In this document: piece after piece, positions 10,128 to 22,301 of the stretch | Numbering within the stretch: position 1 is the first letter of the stretch | Layout: each line of letters opens with the position of its first letter | NCBI GenBank assembly: GCA_029465975.1 | Contig: CM055756.1 | Span: 5,360,862 to 5,424,861, forward strand | Reading direction: 5' to 3' | Length of the DNA: 64,000 nt | Origin: Dallia pectoralis | Taxonomy: Eukaryota; Chordata; Actinopteri; Esociformes; Umbridae | Program-made: the position numbers and the translations under genes | Notes under the pieces: model-generated | Databases searched by the model: none | What the model was told of the DNA's origin: nothing | What the model saw: only the letters and a program-made list of their open reading frames with translations

Positions 10128-12352
10128 TCACCGGATCTCCCCGTTGTTCCCAAGTAGTAAGTACTCGCTCAAAGAGACAGGGATGTCTAATTTACTAATA
10201 GATGAGTCAATATGTTTCCCTAAGCGCTGGCGTAGTGTGCAGCGACACAGGTGCTGCAGGCAGCGTGGTTGATTTGTCATCTTCCGCACAGAGTCAAAGA
10301 AACACTGGTGTGCCTATAAACAGAGACAGGGTGTAAAAGGGAATATGAACGAAGGACATTCAGTTGTTCGGGTGATTTAGCGTAGAAGAGCTGAACATCG
10401 AGAAATGGACCAACCTCAAGTATCTCTGGAGGGATGGACTCCATCCAGTCTTCACAGGAAGGGACCACGGCGTAGCAGTTTAGCAACACCTCCAGAGTAG
10501 CAGGGGAGAGGAGACAGAGCTTCAACATCTATAAGGAGGAAAGCTGCAGGTTGTTACCACAATTACATGTTTAATCCTCAAAAACATGCCTACATAGAAG
10601 TGCAGAAAATAAGACATTTTCATTCAAACGAAATAAAGTCAGCTTTTGGCTGTGCATATAATGTATCACTACACTACAGTTAAATGGACCCAAAAGTGGC
10701 GGCCATTTTTACAATGAATTTGGGACCCCATTGCCCACCATGACATACCATGCTGTTTCCAGCCCTGGCCCCATGGCTAAGGAGAGAGCGTGCTACAACC
10801 TCCGGATGCTGGTCTGGGAAGTCCTCTACCACCTGCAAACAGGACAGGAAGCAGAAGACATTTGGATTATTATGATGATAAATATGACCTTCTGTCCAAA
10901 TGCTTAGGCCCCAGAACCAATTTACCTTCATGTTGCTGCCCTACCCCCCGACCCTGAATCTCACCTGTAATAAACAGTCCATCGGTGTGTAGCCTGCACA
11001 GTTCTGCACGTCTGCTTTGGCCCCGTGTTGTAGTAGGATTTCCGTGATGCGCGGGCTGCAGTTACTACAGGCATTGTGTAGGGGCGTGTGGTTCTTCCGT
11101 CCTGCAGTGCACGGGTCTGCCCCAGCGCCTAGCAGCATCTGGACCACGCGGAGGTATTGCCCTGCCTCGGCAGGTCTCTCAGCCCCACCGCAAGCTGCAT
11201 TCAGCGGGGTCTCACCCTCGCGGTTCTTGGCTGACACGTCGGCTCCGTGGAACAGAAAGAGTTTCACGTGGTCCTCCAGACCCCGTCGAGCCGCCACGTG
11301 GAGGGGAGTTAGCTTTGTTTCATGGGTAAATGCGTTTACCTCTGCCCCACCTTTCACCAGCAGCTCAGCACAACTAGAGAGAGTAGACCCCAATTAGCAT
11401 CTAAAACAACAGACCCACCTGTTTTATAACCTTTTAAGAATTCCCTTATGTGTCAATATGAGAAACATAAGTGATTGTATGGCTCTCGGGTCGCTGTCAC
11501 TCACCGGAATGTCTGGGCGGTGTTGCAGAGGTGAAGGGGTGTGCAGCCATCTTGTGATAGCAGGTTTGGGTCCGCCCCGTGGGCTAGCAGCAACCTAGCA
11601 CAGTCGTCATGGCCACCGATACAGGCATCATGCATGGCTGTGCTGCCACCAGGGTCAGCGTTCACTTCTGCCCCGCGGAACAGGAGCTCCTCTACACAGC
11701 CAGAGTGCCCGCTGCTGGCTGCCAGGCGTAACGCAGACGTCTGCTTGATCTTCGAGCTCAGGGTCCACATTCCTGTCAGTGTGAGCATATACAAAAAAAA
11801 TATTTGGAAACAGATAACTTTTTGTCCAACCTTTCTTTAGAGTGATAGCACCTTCACAGGTGCTATCACTCTGTGCGACAGAGTTAAATAGCTTTGGTGG
11901 GGACTTTTTGTTCTATTTGGGGTGATGGCAGGTTTTGGGCTTAGGGCTTATATAACACATGGACAAAAGTGAAGTATTAAATCCAATGAAATAATATATT
12001 TTGTTTGATATCACCTACCCAGCTCTGAAGCCCACACCATCTCTTCATGTACTGTCTCCATCAGTGCGTTGACCATGCAGGGGTCTTTCAGCACAGCGTA
12101 CACTCCCTTCATGTCCCCACACATGAAGGTGTTGTGGATGGTGGTGTCTCTGCATCGGGCCTCATAGACACGTACTTCTTGGAGGCCCTGCTGCTGCCTC
12201 TGGGGAGTCCTGGAGGGCTGGGACACAGGTGGCCTGCTTATGGCCCTCATTTGGGCCAATGTTCGCTGTCTTGCCTCTCGATCCTGAAGCTCCTGATCAA
12301 CCCTCAGAGAGTTCAACGCAGCTGAGCTGAAGGCAAATGTGTCCCTGGACAT
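10128..12352 (-). CDS. asb16: Ankyrin repeat and SOCS box protein 16
   Basis: Six coding exons on the minus strand: 12352-12019, 11772-11505, 11373-10965, 10832-10749, 10528-10415 and 10313-10128. Every junction is GT-AG and the exons sum to 1395 nt, giving 464 aa (human ASB16 is about 450). Exon 1 encodes a non-repeat N-terminus. Exons 2-4 encode a run of ankyrin repeats (for example DGCTPLHLC, TKLTPLHVAARRGLEDH, NHTPLHNAC, AGYTPMD). The last exon holds a C-terminal SOCS box (PRCLQHLCRCTLRQRLG). ASB proteins use the SOCS box to bind elongin B/C and cullin 5, and the ankyrins to recruit substrates for ubiquitylation; the substrate of ASB16 is unclear. Start: Met at 12352 (MSRDTF) aligns with the family; an in-frame ATG at 12361 adds three residues. 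It is divergent from hrob across about 780 bp. Confidence 0.95.
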
Positions 12353-13133
12353 GACACCCAAAGCTGTGGCAGAATCTCAAGCACCCCACCCGGAACAATA
12401 CAAAGGGGTTTGAGCAATACATTTGAAACACGTCAACATTTTAGTTGTATACAGACTGAACTGACTAAAAACTGAATATTAAAGTTCTGAATATTACTGA
12501 AGAAAAATTAGAATGTTCATAAAATAAAACATCAAAAAGTAAAATTATGTATTTCCATGCGTTGTTTATCTATATAAGTATTGACCTTACACCTTACATG
12601 TGTTTAATGTTGTTAATATAAAGTTCTACTCACCCGGAACTTGTAAAGGACATCTAATGTTAATGTAATCTTATATAAGATTACTGTACAAAATGTTGTG
12701 CAAACATATTTTCGTCTATTTCTTAATGTTTCTTTTTTTTAAATACTTCGACTAGAATTCCGAGTAGAAAAGAACTGTCGCGATGTCGGTGTGTCAACAC
12801 AAGTTCAGATTAGTGCGTGTTATAAATAAACGCAGAGTGGAAGGTGATATTCAGACTGCATCATGCAGTGAGAGACTCGTCCAACAGGTGGCGCTAATGA
12901 AGCCGACATCTCGAATGTCACGCAAGTACGTTGATGACGTAGTTACGTCACACTTGAACGTGGCGGCGCCAATCTCACAGAAGAAGAGTTCAGGTTAAGC
13001 GAACATGTCGCTGCACTACATTGTTTTGCATGTATGCTCTTTACGTTTTCTATAACGTAGCTTTATCGGATCGCTGAACGTAATGGCCTTTTTATTTTCC
13101 ATCGATCTAATGTATTAAGCAAAATAGTCGGAA
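12353..13133. promoter_or_regulatory. Probable bidirectional asb16/hrob promoter
   Basis: The only space between two divergent genes. Within 12881-12980 are a CTCF-like core (CCAACAGGTGGC, 12881-12892), two inverted CRE half-sites (TGACGTAGTTACGTCA, 12935-12950) and a CCAAT box at 12970-12974 next to a GCGGCGCC. A donor-like TTCAG/GTTAAG near 12995 could end a non-coding hrob exon. The 12400-12760 part is AT-rich and featureless. Promoter function is inferred. Confidence 0.55.
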
Positions 13134-16100
13134 ATGGAAGACAATACATATAAACGCCAAAATCCAATGACTGCGATGGTAAGATGGTAATCTAGTTTGT
13201 TTGCTAACCTTCCTAACAACCAGTAGTTCCTATACTAACCCCGGCCCCCTAGTCACTATTATAGTAGCTGCTATACTCACTTAGCTATTATCAGCAAAAT
13301 TGTGTTATTATCAGCAAAAAGTTCAATTATAAGATGTGTTCTTTCAGACTTGCAAGTGGAATGGCTTCTTTAACGTTGGGGAGGACTTCGATGATGAGGT
13401 GCTTATCCAATGTGTTGCAACATTATAATACTTTATTAGATTTATATGATTTAATACAATCTGAGCACCTACACTATGATACATACACAGATCAGCCGTA
13501 ACATTATGACCACTGACAGGTGAAGTGAATTTACACTAATTATTTCGTTATCATGGCACCTGTTAGATTTGGGGTATATTACGCTGCAAGTAAACATTTT
13601 GTCCTTAAAGTTGATGTGTTAGAAGCAGGGAACTTTGGCTCGGGTCAGGATCTGAGCGACGTTGCCAGGGGCCAAATTGTGATGGCTAGGCGACTGAGTC
13701 AGAGCATCTCCTGAACTGCAGCTCTTGTGTGGTCTTAAGAGTCAGTGGTCAGTAACTATCAGAAGTGGTCCAAATAAGGCAAAGCGATGAACCGGAGACG
13801 GGGTCAAGGGTCATTGATGGACGTGGAGAGCGTAATATTCCAAACCAACAGACAAGCTACAGTAGCTGAAATTGCTGAAAAAGTTAATGTTGGTTCTGAT
13901 AGAAAGGTGTCAGAATACATAGTGCATCGCAGTTTGTTGTGTACGGGCTTCGTAGCCGCAGACCAGTCAGGGTGCCCATGCTGACCTCTGACCCCTGTCC
14001 ACTGCTGAAAGCCCCTACAATGGGCACATGAGCATCAGAACTTTACCACAGATCAATGGAAGATGGCCTGGTCTGATGAATTACACTTTCTTCTACATCA
14101 TGTCACATACCTGAGGAACACATGGCACCAGGATGCATTATGGGAAGTAGGCAATCAGACAGCGGCAGTGTGATGTTGTGGGCAATGTTATTTTGAGAAC
14201 CCAGTGTTTTGCCATTCATGTGTATGTTTCTTTGACACATCTGAACTTTTTTCTAATGTTATGGCTGATGGGTGGTTAACCAACTGTATAAATATTCATA
14301 TAAACAACTAGTTTTAGACTGTCGCAAAATTGCTGAAATCGCTAAAATGTTAATATTAATAGTGTCCACTGACGTGTTTCAGGACCTACTTGAGATAGAC
14401 TGGTCTGCTCCAAACGTGCCTGTAACCAGCGGGGCTTCGACAGCACAGTCCTGTGTCCTGAGAACCTCACCAGCTGTTCCAATTGGTCAGAAGAACGTAC
14501 CCCAGTCATCTACAGCATTAATATCTACTCATAGGACCCTGTCTACTGGCTCAGGGCCAGAGAGCATGTCATCAAGCACGTCATCAAGCACTACAGGATG
14601 TCCTGCTGCTTTAGGATTAAGGCAGATTTCTACCAGTGAACGACTGCGTCCATTTCCTCCGCCACACCTTCCTTCACTGAGCAGGGAGTTGTGTATTCCC
14701 CCCAAACAGATCTCAGCACCACCACAAGAGACTCACTCAGACACTGGAGAACTGCTAGGTGTGGCTTCCAATCAGGATGACTTTGATGATTGGGATGTTG
14801 ACCTGGCAGACCTGGATGAAAGTGATCCACAGATGGTGACTGAGACACCGGCCCAGGAAAAGCCTCCAGCTACAGCCCCGTGTACAACCCTCCCCACGTA
14901 TGACACTGTATCTCCAGCCAAAAGACTACGGACCTCTGCCTGTGGTGGGGTTGAAACTATGCCGTGTGTGGGTCTGAGATCCATTTCCTCCAATCAAATG
15001 TCTGGCCTGTCTGAGCGTAGACACCACAGGTCGCCATTGGCCGTCTCCTTCCCTGGCTCTTGTCCGAGGGCTGAATTTTTCCCAGCTCCACTCCAGAGCC
15101 CGGTGGTCCCTGTTCTTAACATGCCCTCCTCCCCCTTCTCCACTCCCATCCTCAGGCATGTGACCCCTAGGCTAGTCCGAGGGCCTCCTTCCCAGGCACC
15201 ACGACCCTACAATACACCTCTGGTTCCAGGGCATAGCCTCCCTGTCACCCCAACCTCATCTGGTAGGCTTGGTGAACCCATGTCCTCTCCTGGACTAACT
15301 CCCCGTTCGCTCCACACTCCTGTTTTCACTAACCACCTGGTCCGGCTTGTGTCCAACTCCAACAAACCCCCCCAGCGGCCTCGTTCGGAGCAGATCAGGC
15401 AGAATATGCGCCGCTTCCCTGGTCCTGCCGGAATGCTGCCCCAACAGGTGACATTCTGTCCTGATTCGGAATTTACTGCTAAACCGTACCGGTACCAGTT
15501 TGGTCATTTGTTTATTCCGGCCGTCTAAGATGTGACATTACGATGCTGTTTCTAACTGTTTTCCTGCCCTTCTGCGTTATTGCTGGTCTGACTTAATCGG
15601 TCTGTTTGTGATACAAACCTACTGTGGGTTTCTGTGGTCTCCCCATAGCAGGTCCAGGGCCAGAGCCTGGATGACATTGTGGTGGCCATTCCTCAGACAC
15701 CTGCACATGGGGCCTTGGCCCGAATGGCCAGTCAGGTACCGTCACACGGAGTGGACCGGCAGATTACAGAGAACTGTTGTGGCGTTCATTTACCTTTTGT
15801 GTTTATTACATACTGATCCTTTGTCCGTCTGCAAATGCTCGTTTGCTTTTTGGATTTGTGTGATCTTGTGTGGCCAGGTTCCCAGCTCTCAGACCGAGGA
15901 AGAAGATTTCACTGGGGGTCCGTGGGCTGCGATGAAGTTAGCGCTGGGATTGGATGAAAGGAACCCTTCCTGTTTTCTACACTCTTACAGTGTGGCCATG
16001 GTCCTTCGAAAGGTAACCAGCGTGGTAACATCTTCCTTACCATCAGCTGTGTGACACTATAGTCTTCAACAATGTGCCCTGTGTATACGTTACATATTTA

Positions 16101-19100
16101 ATATTAGATGCTTTACTTGCGTCCACCATAACATTATTTCTTCCACCTCGATTGGCCACATTGAACAGCAGCATTGCATTGTTTTTTATTGACTTAGTTT
16201 TTGCTTTCTCTCTCTGTTCTCTTTTCGCCTCTCCTTATTCCCCCACCCCAGGCAGCTCTGAAACAGCTGGCTAAAAACAAGGTCCCCAACATGGCTGTGG
16301 TACTGAAGAGCATCATTCACACACATGCCGATGCCAAGGCTGTCTTCAGGGACCCTACCGGTAGGGCCCAAGGATGCTGGCGTCGTTTGTGGGCATATTA
16401 GGCACTGGCCTTAACGAACACTAACCGTGGGCATAATCTGTGGGCCTAATCCATTGCTTTCTAACTTCAGACCACACATTCCCTGTAATATACATAGTTT
16501 GAGTGTATCATGATACATGTGCTGGAGGTTTCAGTAAGTTAGTAAGCAACACGTGGAATTTGTCGAAGGAATCTTTTAAGACACGATGGCTACATCACCC
16601 ACAATGCATGGCTCCTCCTAGGTTTGCTGGAAACACATGTATTCAAGTGTGGAAACACTAAGGTCAGGAGACAGTGAGGGAAAGTGTGGGAACACTAAGG
16701 TCAGGAGACAGTGAGGGAAAGTGTGGGAACACTAAGGTCAGGAGACAGTGAGGGAAAGTGTGGGAACACTAAGGTCAGGAGACAGTGAGGGAAAGTGTGG
16801 GAACACTAAGGTCAGGAGACAGTGAGGGAAAGTGTGGGAACACTAAGGTCAGGAGACAGTGAGGGAAAGTGTGGGAACACTAAGGTCAGGAGACAGTGAG
16901 GGAAAGTGTGGGAACACTAAGGTCAGGAGACAGTGAGGGAAAGTGTGGGAACACTAAGGTCAGGAGACAGTGAGGAGAAAGTGTGGGAACACTAAGGTCA
17001 GGAGACAGTGAGGGAAAGTGTGGAAACACAGGTGTGATGTGAGGTAATGCAGAACATGAGTGTTTACAGCATGGTAGTATGCACATTGGGAAAGAGCCTT
17101 GGGGTGTTATAAGTCCTTGTGAGCTGTTTTGTAGTAGGTGGTATGAGGTTAAGCTCTTCTTTGTGGATATTTTCATCACATGTTAGGCTATTGGATACAT
17201 GCTGTTTGGACCGCCAGGGACTGTCTAGTATCAATTTCCTTTTATATTTCCCTCCTTCGGTGTCATCTATGGTGCTAATGTTTCCTCTCAACTAATTGCC
17301 ACTGGAGAGGATACATCGATTTTATTTGAGATGTGTGAAACGTTTATACTGTTTTTTTTTCGGTCTTCCAATAAAAGGATAATATGAAGTCCAGTGACTT
17401 GGCATATGTAGGTTGCAACTAACACCTTTTTGAAGATACTCAAGTTGCAAGGTTTGAAAACCCTGTAAATGTTTCTGTATTGTCCCGCGTTAGTTAGCTA
17501 GATATCATATCGCTTTTTTTTTCTTTGATGCCGTGACACCTTTTACCTATGTAATGACAAGCAGTAAGTTCATACAGGGCATGCTAACTTTAATACTGTC
17601 TTGTGTATGCAGGGGAGATTCAAGGCACAGTGCACCGGCGCCTCCTAGAGGACAGATTAGGGGAACTCAAGACTGGTGCGGTACTACTGCTCAAACAGGT
17701 AGGACCCTGAAACATTGACTAACTTGCGCTGGAAACTGCAAACGGGTTGTCCAATTCTTCCAAATATTTATCGAACGTTGATGAGATGTTGTCAATGCAG
17801 TGCATTTATAAGTTTGTTAGTGAAGTGATCTGCGCTGGGCTCAGAGACATCATCGTGTCTGTCTTTTCTGTGAAGGTGGGCGTGTTCTCCCCATCCCATC
17901 GTAACCACTACCTGAATGTGACGCCCAACAACTTGCTGAGGATCTACGCCCCAGATGGTTCCAGCCATTCACCACTGGACCAGGTGACAGGCGGTTCCCC
18001 AGAATAACCTGCTTTTGAAGGGCTCTGTTGCTTTGGTGCACTGGATAACATTTGAGTGATGACTTGGCAAATGTTCACTATTTCTTTCCTCTCACTGGAT
18101 TCTTTAGGAGTCTCTGTTGGTCCCATCTGATCAGTCCATTAGGCTCCTAGGGGCCAGTGTGGCCGGGTCATCTGATCAGTCCACGGGGCTTCCAGAGGAC
18201 CCGGCGTCTTGGATGGAGTTGCTGTTTGATGAAGCTGATGAGAAAGCTGAGACGGAGTCCAGATTGGGACCTGCAGTTGGCCTCTGTAGCGGTTCTCAGG
18301 TGCTCCCTGCTGCACCACCGAACCAGTCCTGGGACACAGGTGTGTATTTGGACTCATTACTGGGACACAGGTGTGTATTTGGACTCGACTGGGACACAGG
18401 TGTGTATTTGGACTCATGACTGGGACACAGGTGTGTATTTAGACTCATGACTGGGACACAGGTGTGTATTTAGACTCATGACTGGGACACAGGTGTGTAT
18501 TTAGACTCATGACTGGGACACAGGTGTGTATTTGGACTCGACTGGGACACAGGTGTGTATTTAGACTCATGACTGGGACACAGGTGTGTATTTGGACTCG
18601 ACTGGGACACAGGTGTGTATTTGGACTCATGACTGGGACACAGGTGTGTATTTAGACTCATGACTGGGACACAGGTGTGTATTTGGACTCATGACTGGGA
18701 CACAGGTGTGTATTTAGACTCATGACTGGGACACAGGTGTGTATTTAGACTCATGACTGGGACACAGGTGTGTATTTGGACTCATGACTGGGACACAGGT
18801 GTGTATTTGGACTCATGACTGGGACACAGGTGTGTATTTAGACTCATGACTGGGACACAGGTGTGTATTTGGACTCGACTGGGACACAGGTGTGTATGTG
18901 GACTCATGACTGGGACACAGGTGTGTATGTGGACTCAAGACTGGGACACAGGTGTGTATTTGGACTCATGACTGGGACACAGGTGTGTATTAAGATACAG
19001 TTATCATAATATGACTGTAAGATGTTGGAAAACAAGCCAGCAGCACCAACTAATGTGACTGAACCCATTGGGCTGTTTGCAGATGATCTGGATGAGCTTC

Positions 19101-19135
19101 TTGGGGAGTTGCCTGTGGAGTCCTACTGCCTCTGA
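13134..19135 (+). CDS. hrob: Homologous recombination OB-fold protein (MCM8IP)
   Basis: Ten coding exons: 13134-13178, 13348-13398, 14383-15447, 15649-15735, 15878-16012, 16252-16360, 17613-17698, 17876-17983, 18108-18339 and 19083-19135. All introns are GT-AG and the total is 1971 nt (656 aa; human is about 647). Exon 2 encodes the acidic N-terminal block (GEDFDDE). Exon 3 encodes a long, Pro/Ser-rich disordered region ending RRFPGPAGMLPQQ. Exons 5-8 encode the conserved OB-fold region (GPWAAMKLALGLDERNPSCF; NKVPNMAVVLKS; VGVFSPSHRNHYLNVTPNNL). The last exon ends DDLDELLGELPVESYCL. HROB acts in the nucleus, where it recruits and stimulates the MCM8-MCM9 helicase after recombination intermediates form. 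The first exon is short; its ATG was chosen because a strong donor (GCGATG/GTAAGA) follows in phase. Exon 4 may start at 15649 or 15652 (CAG repeat at the acceptor). Confidence 0.93.
13488..14272 (+). mobile_element. Tc1-like element in hrob intron 2
   Basis: Inverted ends ATCAGCCGTAACATTA (13492 side) and TAATGTTATGGCTGAT (14255 side) bound about 780 bp. A 65-codon frame from 13787 resembles the N-terminal DNA-binding part of a Tc1 transposase (RQATVAEIAEKVNVGSD). The middle is deleted. It occupies most of intron 2 and has not disturbed the splice sites. Confidence 0.75.
16645..17030 (+). repeat. 37-bp minisatellite in hrob intron 6
   Basis: About ten near-identical copies of a 37-bp unit containing GGAACACTAAGGTCAGGAGA and CAGTGAGGGAAAGTGT. 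Copies differ by single bases or a one-base insertion. On the minus strand it is a long CCCTCACTGTCTCC-type pyrimidine-rich track. Confidence 0.95.
18330..18991 (+). repeat. 31-bp minisatellite carrying the hrob exon 9 donor
   Basis: Twenty-two copies of CTGGGACACAGGTGTGTATT are spaced 28-31 bp apart. The first copy contains the real end of exon 9 (GGGACACAG/GTGTGTATTT), so the array is made of the 5' splice site and its flanks. Variants are TTTGGACTCAT, TTTAGACTCAT and a 28-bp form with ACTCGACTGGG. Confidence 0.96.
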
Positions 19136-19485
19136 TACCACACACACCTATCCACCCCTCACCTGGAGTCCTACTGCCTCTGATACCAGACACACACACA
19201 CACCTATCCACCCCTCACCTGGAGTCCTACTGCCTCTGATACCAGACACACACACACACCTATCCACCCCTTACCTGGAGTCCTACTGCCTCTGATACCA
19301 CACACACACACACACCTATCCACCCCTCACCTGAAGTCCTACTGCCTCTGATACCACACACACACACACACCTATCCACCCCTCACCTGGAGTCCTACTG
19401 CCTCTGATACCACACACACACACACACACACACCTATCCACCCCTCACCTGGAGTCCTACTGCCTCTGGTACCCCACACACACCT
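19117..19485 (+). repeat. 47-61-bp minisatellite starting in hrob stop region
   Basis: Seven copies of GGAGTCCTACTGCCTCTGAT followed by ACCACACA(CA)nCCTATCCACCCCTCACCT. The first copy contains the last coding triplets and the TGA stop of hrob (19133-19135); the others are in the 3' UTR. Unit length varies with the embedded CA run. Confidence 0.95.
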
Positions 19486-19761
19486 ACCCGCGTTGCCACT
19501 AACTGTCCCCTCACTTTTATACATTGTCTGTCATCCATGTAGAGAACCCCACAGAGGCTTCAGGAACAGTGGCTGTCTCTCCCAATCTGAATCAGTGTTA
19601 ACCAGCCTCACAGCAGCATGCACACATCCCATGGAACCATTACTGTTTCATAACCTGCTGCCCTCTTTATTCACTTGATTGGTTCTGCTCCACAGGGCTC
19701 TCAATCATAGCCGGCTACTGTATGTGTACATACTTTTCTCAAAGAAATGTATATAATATAT

Positions 19762-19767
19762 ATTAAA
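19762..19767 (+). promoter_or_regulatory. hrob polyadenylation signal candidate
   Basis: ATTAAA about 630 bp past the stop. No AATAAA was noticed earlier in the 3' UTR. Confidence 0.4.
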
Positions 19768-19859
19768 GAATACTTCTCTTTAAAGATTTGAGTAATGCGT
19801 GTCTGTTGAAAAACTCATCAGAGAACTACTTATGTGTTGTTTTATATATAGCGTGCCAG

Positions 19860-20240
19860 TCTGGATATTTATTTTGTTTTCACGCGTTGTAGAATAATAA
19901 CGAAGAACGATGAAATATAGCGTATGGAATGATGCAAACCAAAATGTGTTAAACTGATCAAATCTGTTTCATATTGTAGATTCTTCGACATTACCACCCT
20001 TTGCCTTGCTATCAGTTGAGCTCTTTCTTGGCATTCTCTCAACCAGCTTCACGATGTCATCACCTGGAATGCTTTTCCAACAGTCTTGTATGGAAATGTG
20101 ATTTAAACTCTGGTTAAAACTGATCCAATTGTCTGAATACTCTTCCCGGTCCCTTTTCCACCATTGATTGTCTCGGCTTTCACGGTTTCTGTTGCTTTCT
20201 GCTCCGTTACCTTCTAACCTATTTCTGCTGGCCATGTATT
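19860..20240. mobile_element. Tc1-like terminal fragment
   Basis: Contains the phrases typical of the untranslated flank of a common teleost Tc1 element (TACCACCCTTTGCCTT, CTTGGCATTCTCTCAACCAG, GGAATGCTTTTCCAACAGTC). No transposase is present. An 88-codon minus-strand frame here is not considered a gene. Confidence 0.55.
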
Positions 20241-21585
20241 CCTAGTATGTCGTCAGCCTGTTGGCTATGCATAGAAATGCCGTGAAGACTTTAGCGGATG
20301 GATTTTCTGGGATTTCTGTCTGTGTGTTTAGTTAAACCCTTCTATCCATGGCCAACTGTATTCATTTTGTTCATTCTGGGGAGCGCCGGGCAGTTTATCT
20401 GGGCTGAACCAGCAACATGGCTGGCCTATGCCAAGCTCCCCCAAATTTGACAGACACAACCCCCCTCTCTTACTCAGAGGCAGCACATTTAGTTTTAGAA
20501 CCTCACCAGTTTAAATCTTCTATACCTCAGCAGGTGTCACCACCAGAGGGCAGTGCTGTGTTTGCCTTACAAGGCGGTGGTGTTTTGAATGTATTTTCTA
20601 TTCGTTTGTTAAGCTGCTGGTGTCACACGGACCAATTACCGGTGTCACAAAAGAGATGTCGGCTGCTCTAGTTCATCCTGGGTCGGGACTTTGTATCCCC
20701 AGGGCGTGTATACTGTTCGTCGTTCAGGGGGAAACGATCTGCCTTTTCACTTTAATCAGACTCATCCTGTGGTAATAATTTGCCCTAACCACTCTCCTCA
20801 GACGCTGTGTCCACAGGCTGTGCTTTCCGCGTATAATAGTCCCTAATCATCTCCTAGTAAAACAAGGTTATTCACCATAAGCCATTGAAAATGGCATGAA
20901 AGTGTAATTACTTTAATCTTCACTATAGATCGGGGGGCTCTTTATATTATTTGATGAAATGTCAGTGCAACACTCCCGTCTGCAGTTGTTTCCTTTTGAC
21001 TCGGGGCCTCACAGGAGGAGAGGAGGCCTTTTCATCGGCCGTACGACGGGAAGCTCACTTTCTAATTTGGAGGGAGACTATTCATGAATTGGACTCGCGT
21101 GGCCGGTTTCATCACAGACGACAAAGCCCGGCAGATGTAACGTCTGAAGGATCAGGTGCTCATTTTCTCTCCCCTGGAGAGGGGAAGCCTTTTGGGGTGA
21201 GACGTGACTCTGGAACTCTGCGTTGTGAACCGTCAGCTTCCTGTTCTATCAGACGTTTTCTAAATGACCAATCAAAAGTGAACATGATGTTCAGACACTG
21301 TCATTATAGCACTACCATAAGGATAGTACGGTTAGAATGTCCCAGGTCGTTGGCTTAATTGAGAGTACGTTTACGCAAGATGGACGGTGTTTATTTGCTA
21401 TGTATTTTGGTAAATAATAAAGACTAATCTTCAACTCTAGAGACTACTAATCCATGTAAAACTATGGTCATTAACTCATCAGGAAAGAAAAGATTAGCCT
21501 AATTAGGTCATTAAGAAGTTGGCAACACTGCAGCTGCCTGAGATAACTGAAATTATAAGAAATGTTGGGATTGATATACAGCACT

Positions 21586-21622
<37 letters not shown>

Positions 21623-21919
21623 CTTGTCAGACTAGTTGTGAGAACAGAATTCAGGTAGGCTTGTTCCCGTGTTATGTTTTTAATTGCAGACAGTATTCAG
21701 TGTAAGGTGGCCCGCACACATAGTGGACACACAGACCCTAACGTAAAAATTATAAAGCTGTGGCCTGCAGACTACTTATAGTCAGATCTGTGGTCCTTGG
21801 GAGCCTTCTGTGTGTTATCTCTTTATAGAGACCTAATTGTGCCATGAGATACATGTTACCTCATATGTTTGAAGAAATGTTCATGTTTCATACATTAGAA
21901 CAATACATATAAAATTAAA
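20241..21919. other. Intergenic, no gene seen
   Basis: No conserved exon recognised. A (GT)n microsatellite is at 21588-21620. A 135-codon frame at 20951-21358 has no recognisable motif and is probably chance. Confidence 0.5.
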
Positions 21920-22260
21920 CTAAAACACTACACGAAGGAAGCAAAAAGACAACACAATTGGCCACTTAAAAGTATCTCCGGTTTGTGCAAACGTCCACCG
22001 CCACCCCAGAGATGGAAATGGCACATTTTTCTTCCCTCCAGCACCCGGTCCTTTGGAGGCCCGCGGACCCGGTCTTGGGAACCCTGATACTTCTCCGCCT
22101 GTTAACTCCATAGGAGGTCCATCCCTGAAGTATGCTCTGAGACGCCTGTACTCCTCCTCAGGCGTCTCCTGCTTCTCCCACAACCACTGCTCCTGCAGAT
22201 GACAGTAGGCATATTCCTCCTCCAAGCTGTAAATAAATCCTCAGAGGATTCCCACTATAC
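21920..22260 (-). pseudogene. Retroelement gag-like remnant
   Basis: A minus-strand frame with EEEYRRLRAYFRDGPPMELT, following a short frame-broken leader (REPAEPDGIVG). It lies directly downstream, on the same strand, of an LTR-like unit at 22302-22653, which places it where gag would start. The acidic, coiled-coil-like composition fits a small gag N-terminus. The rest of the element is missing. The assignment rests mainly on position and general style. Confidence 0.4.
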
Positions 22261-22301
22261 CGTCAGGCTCTGCTGGCTCCCGATCTTGAGGCTGTTCATT
22301 C

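Noticed and set aside
18139..18661. Minus-strand repeat frames (SPNTHLCP)n
   Set aside because: Antisense reading of the hrob donor minisatellite.
20951..21358. 135-codon plus-strand frame
   Set aside because: No domain, no splice support and no sign of conserved composition.
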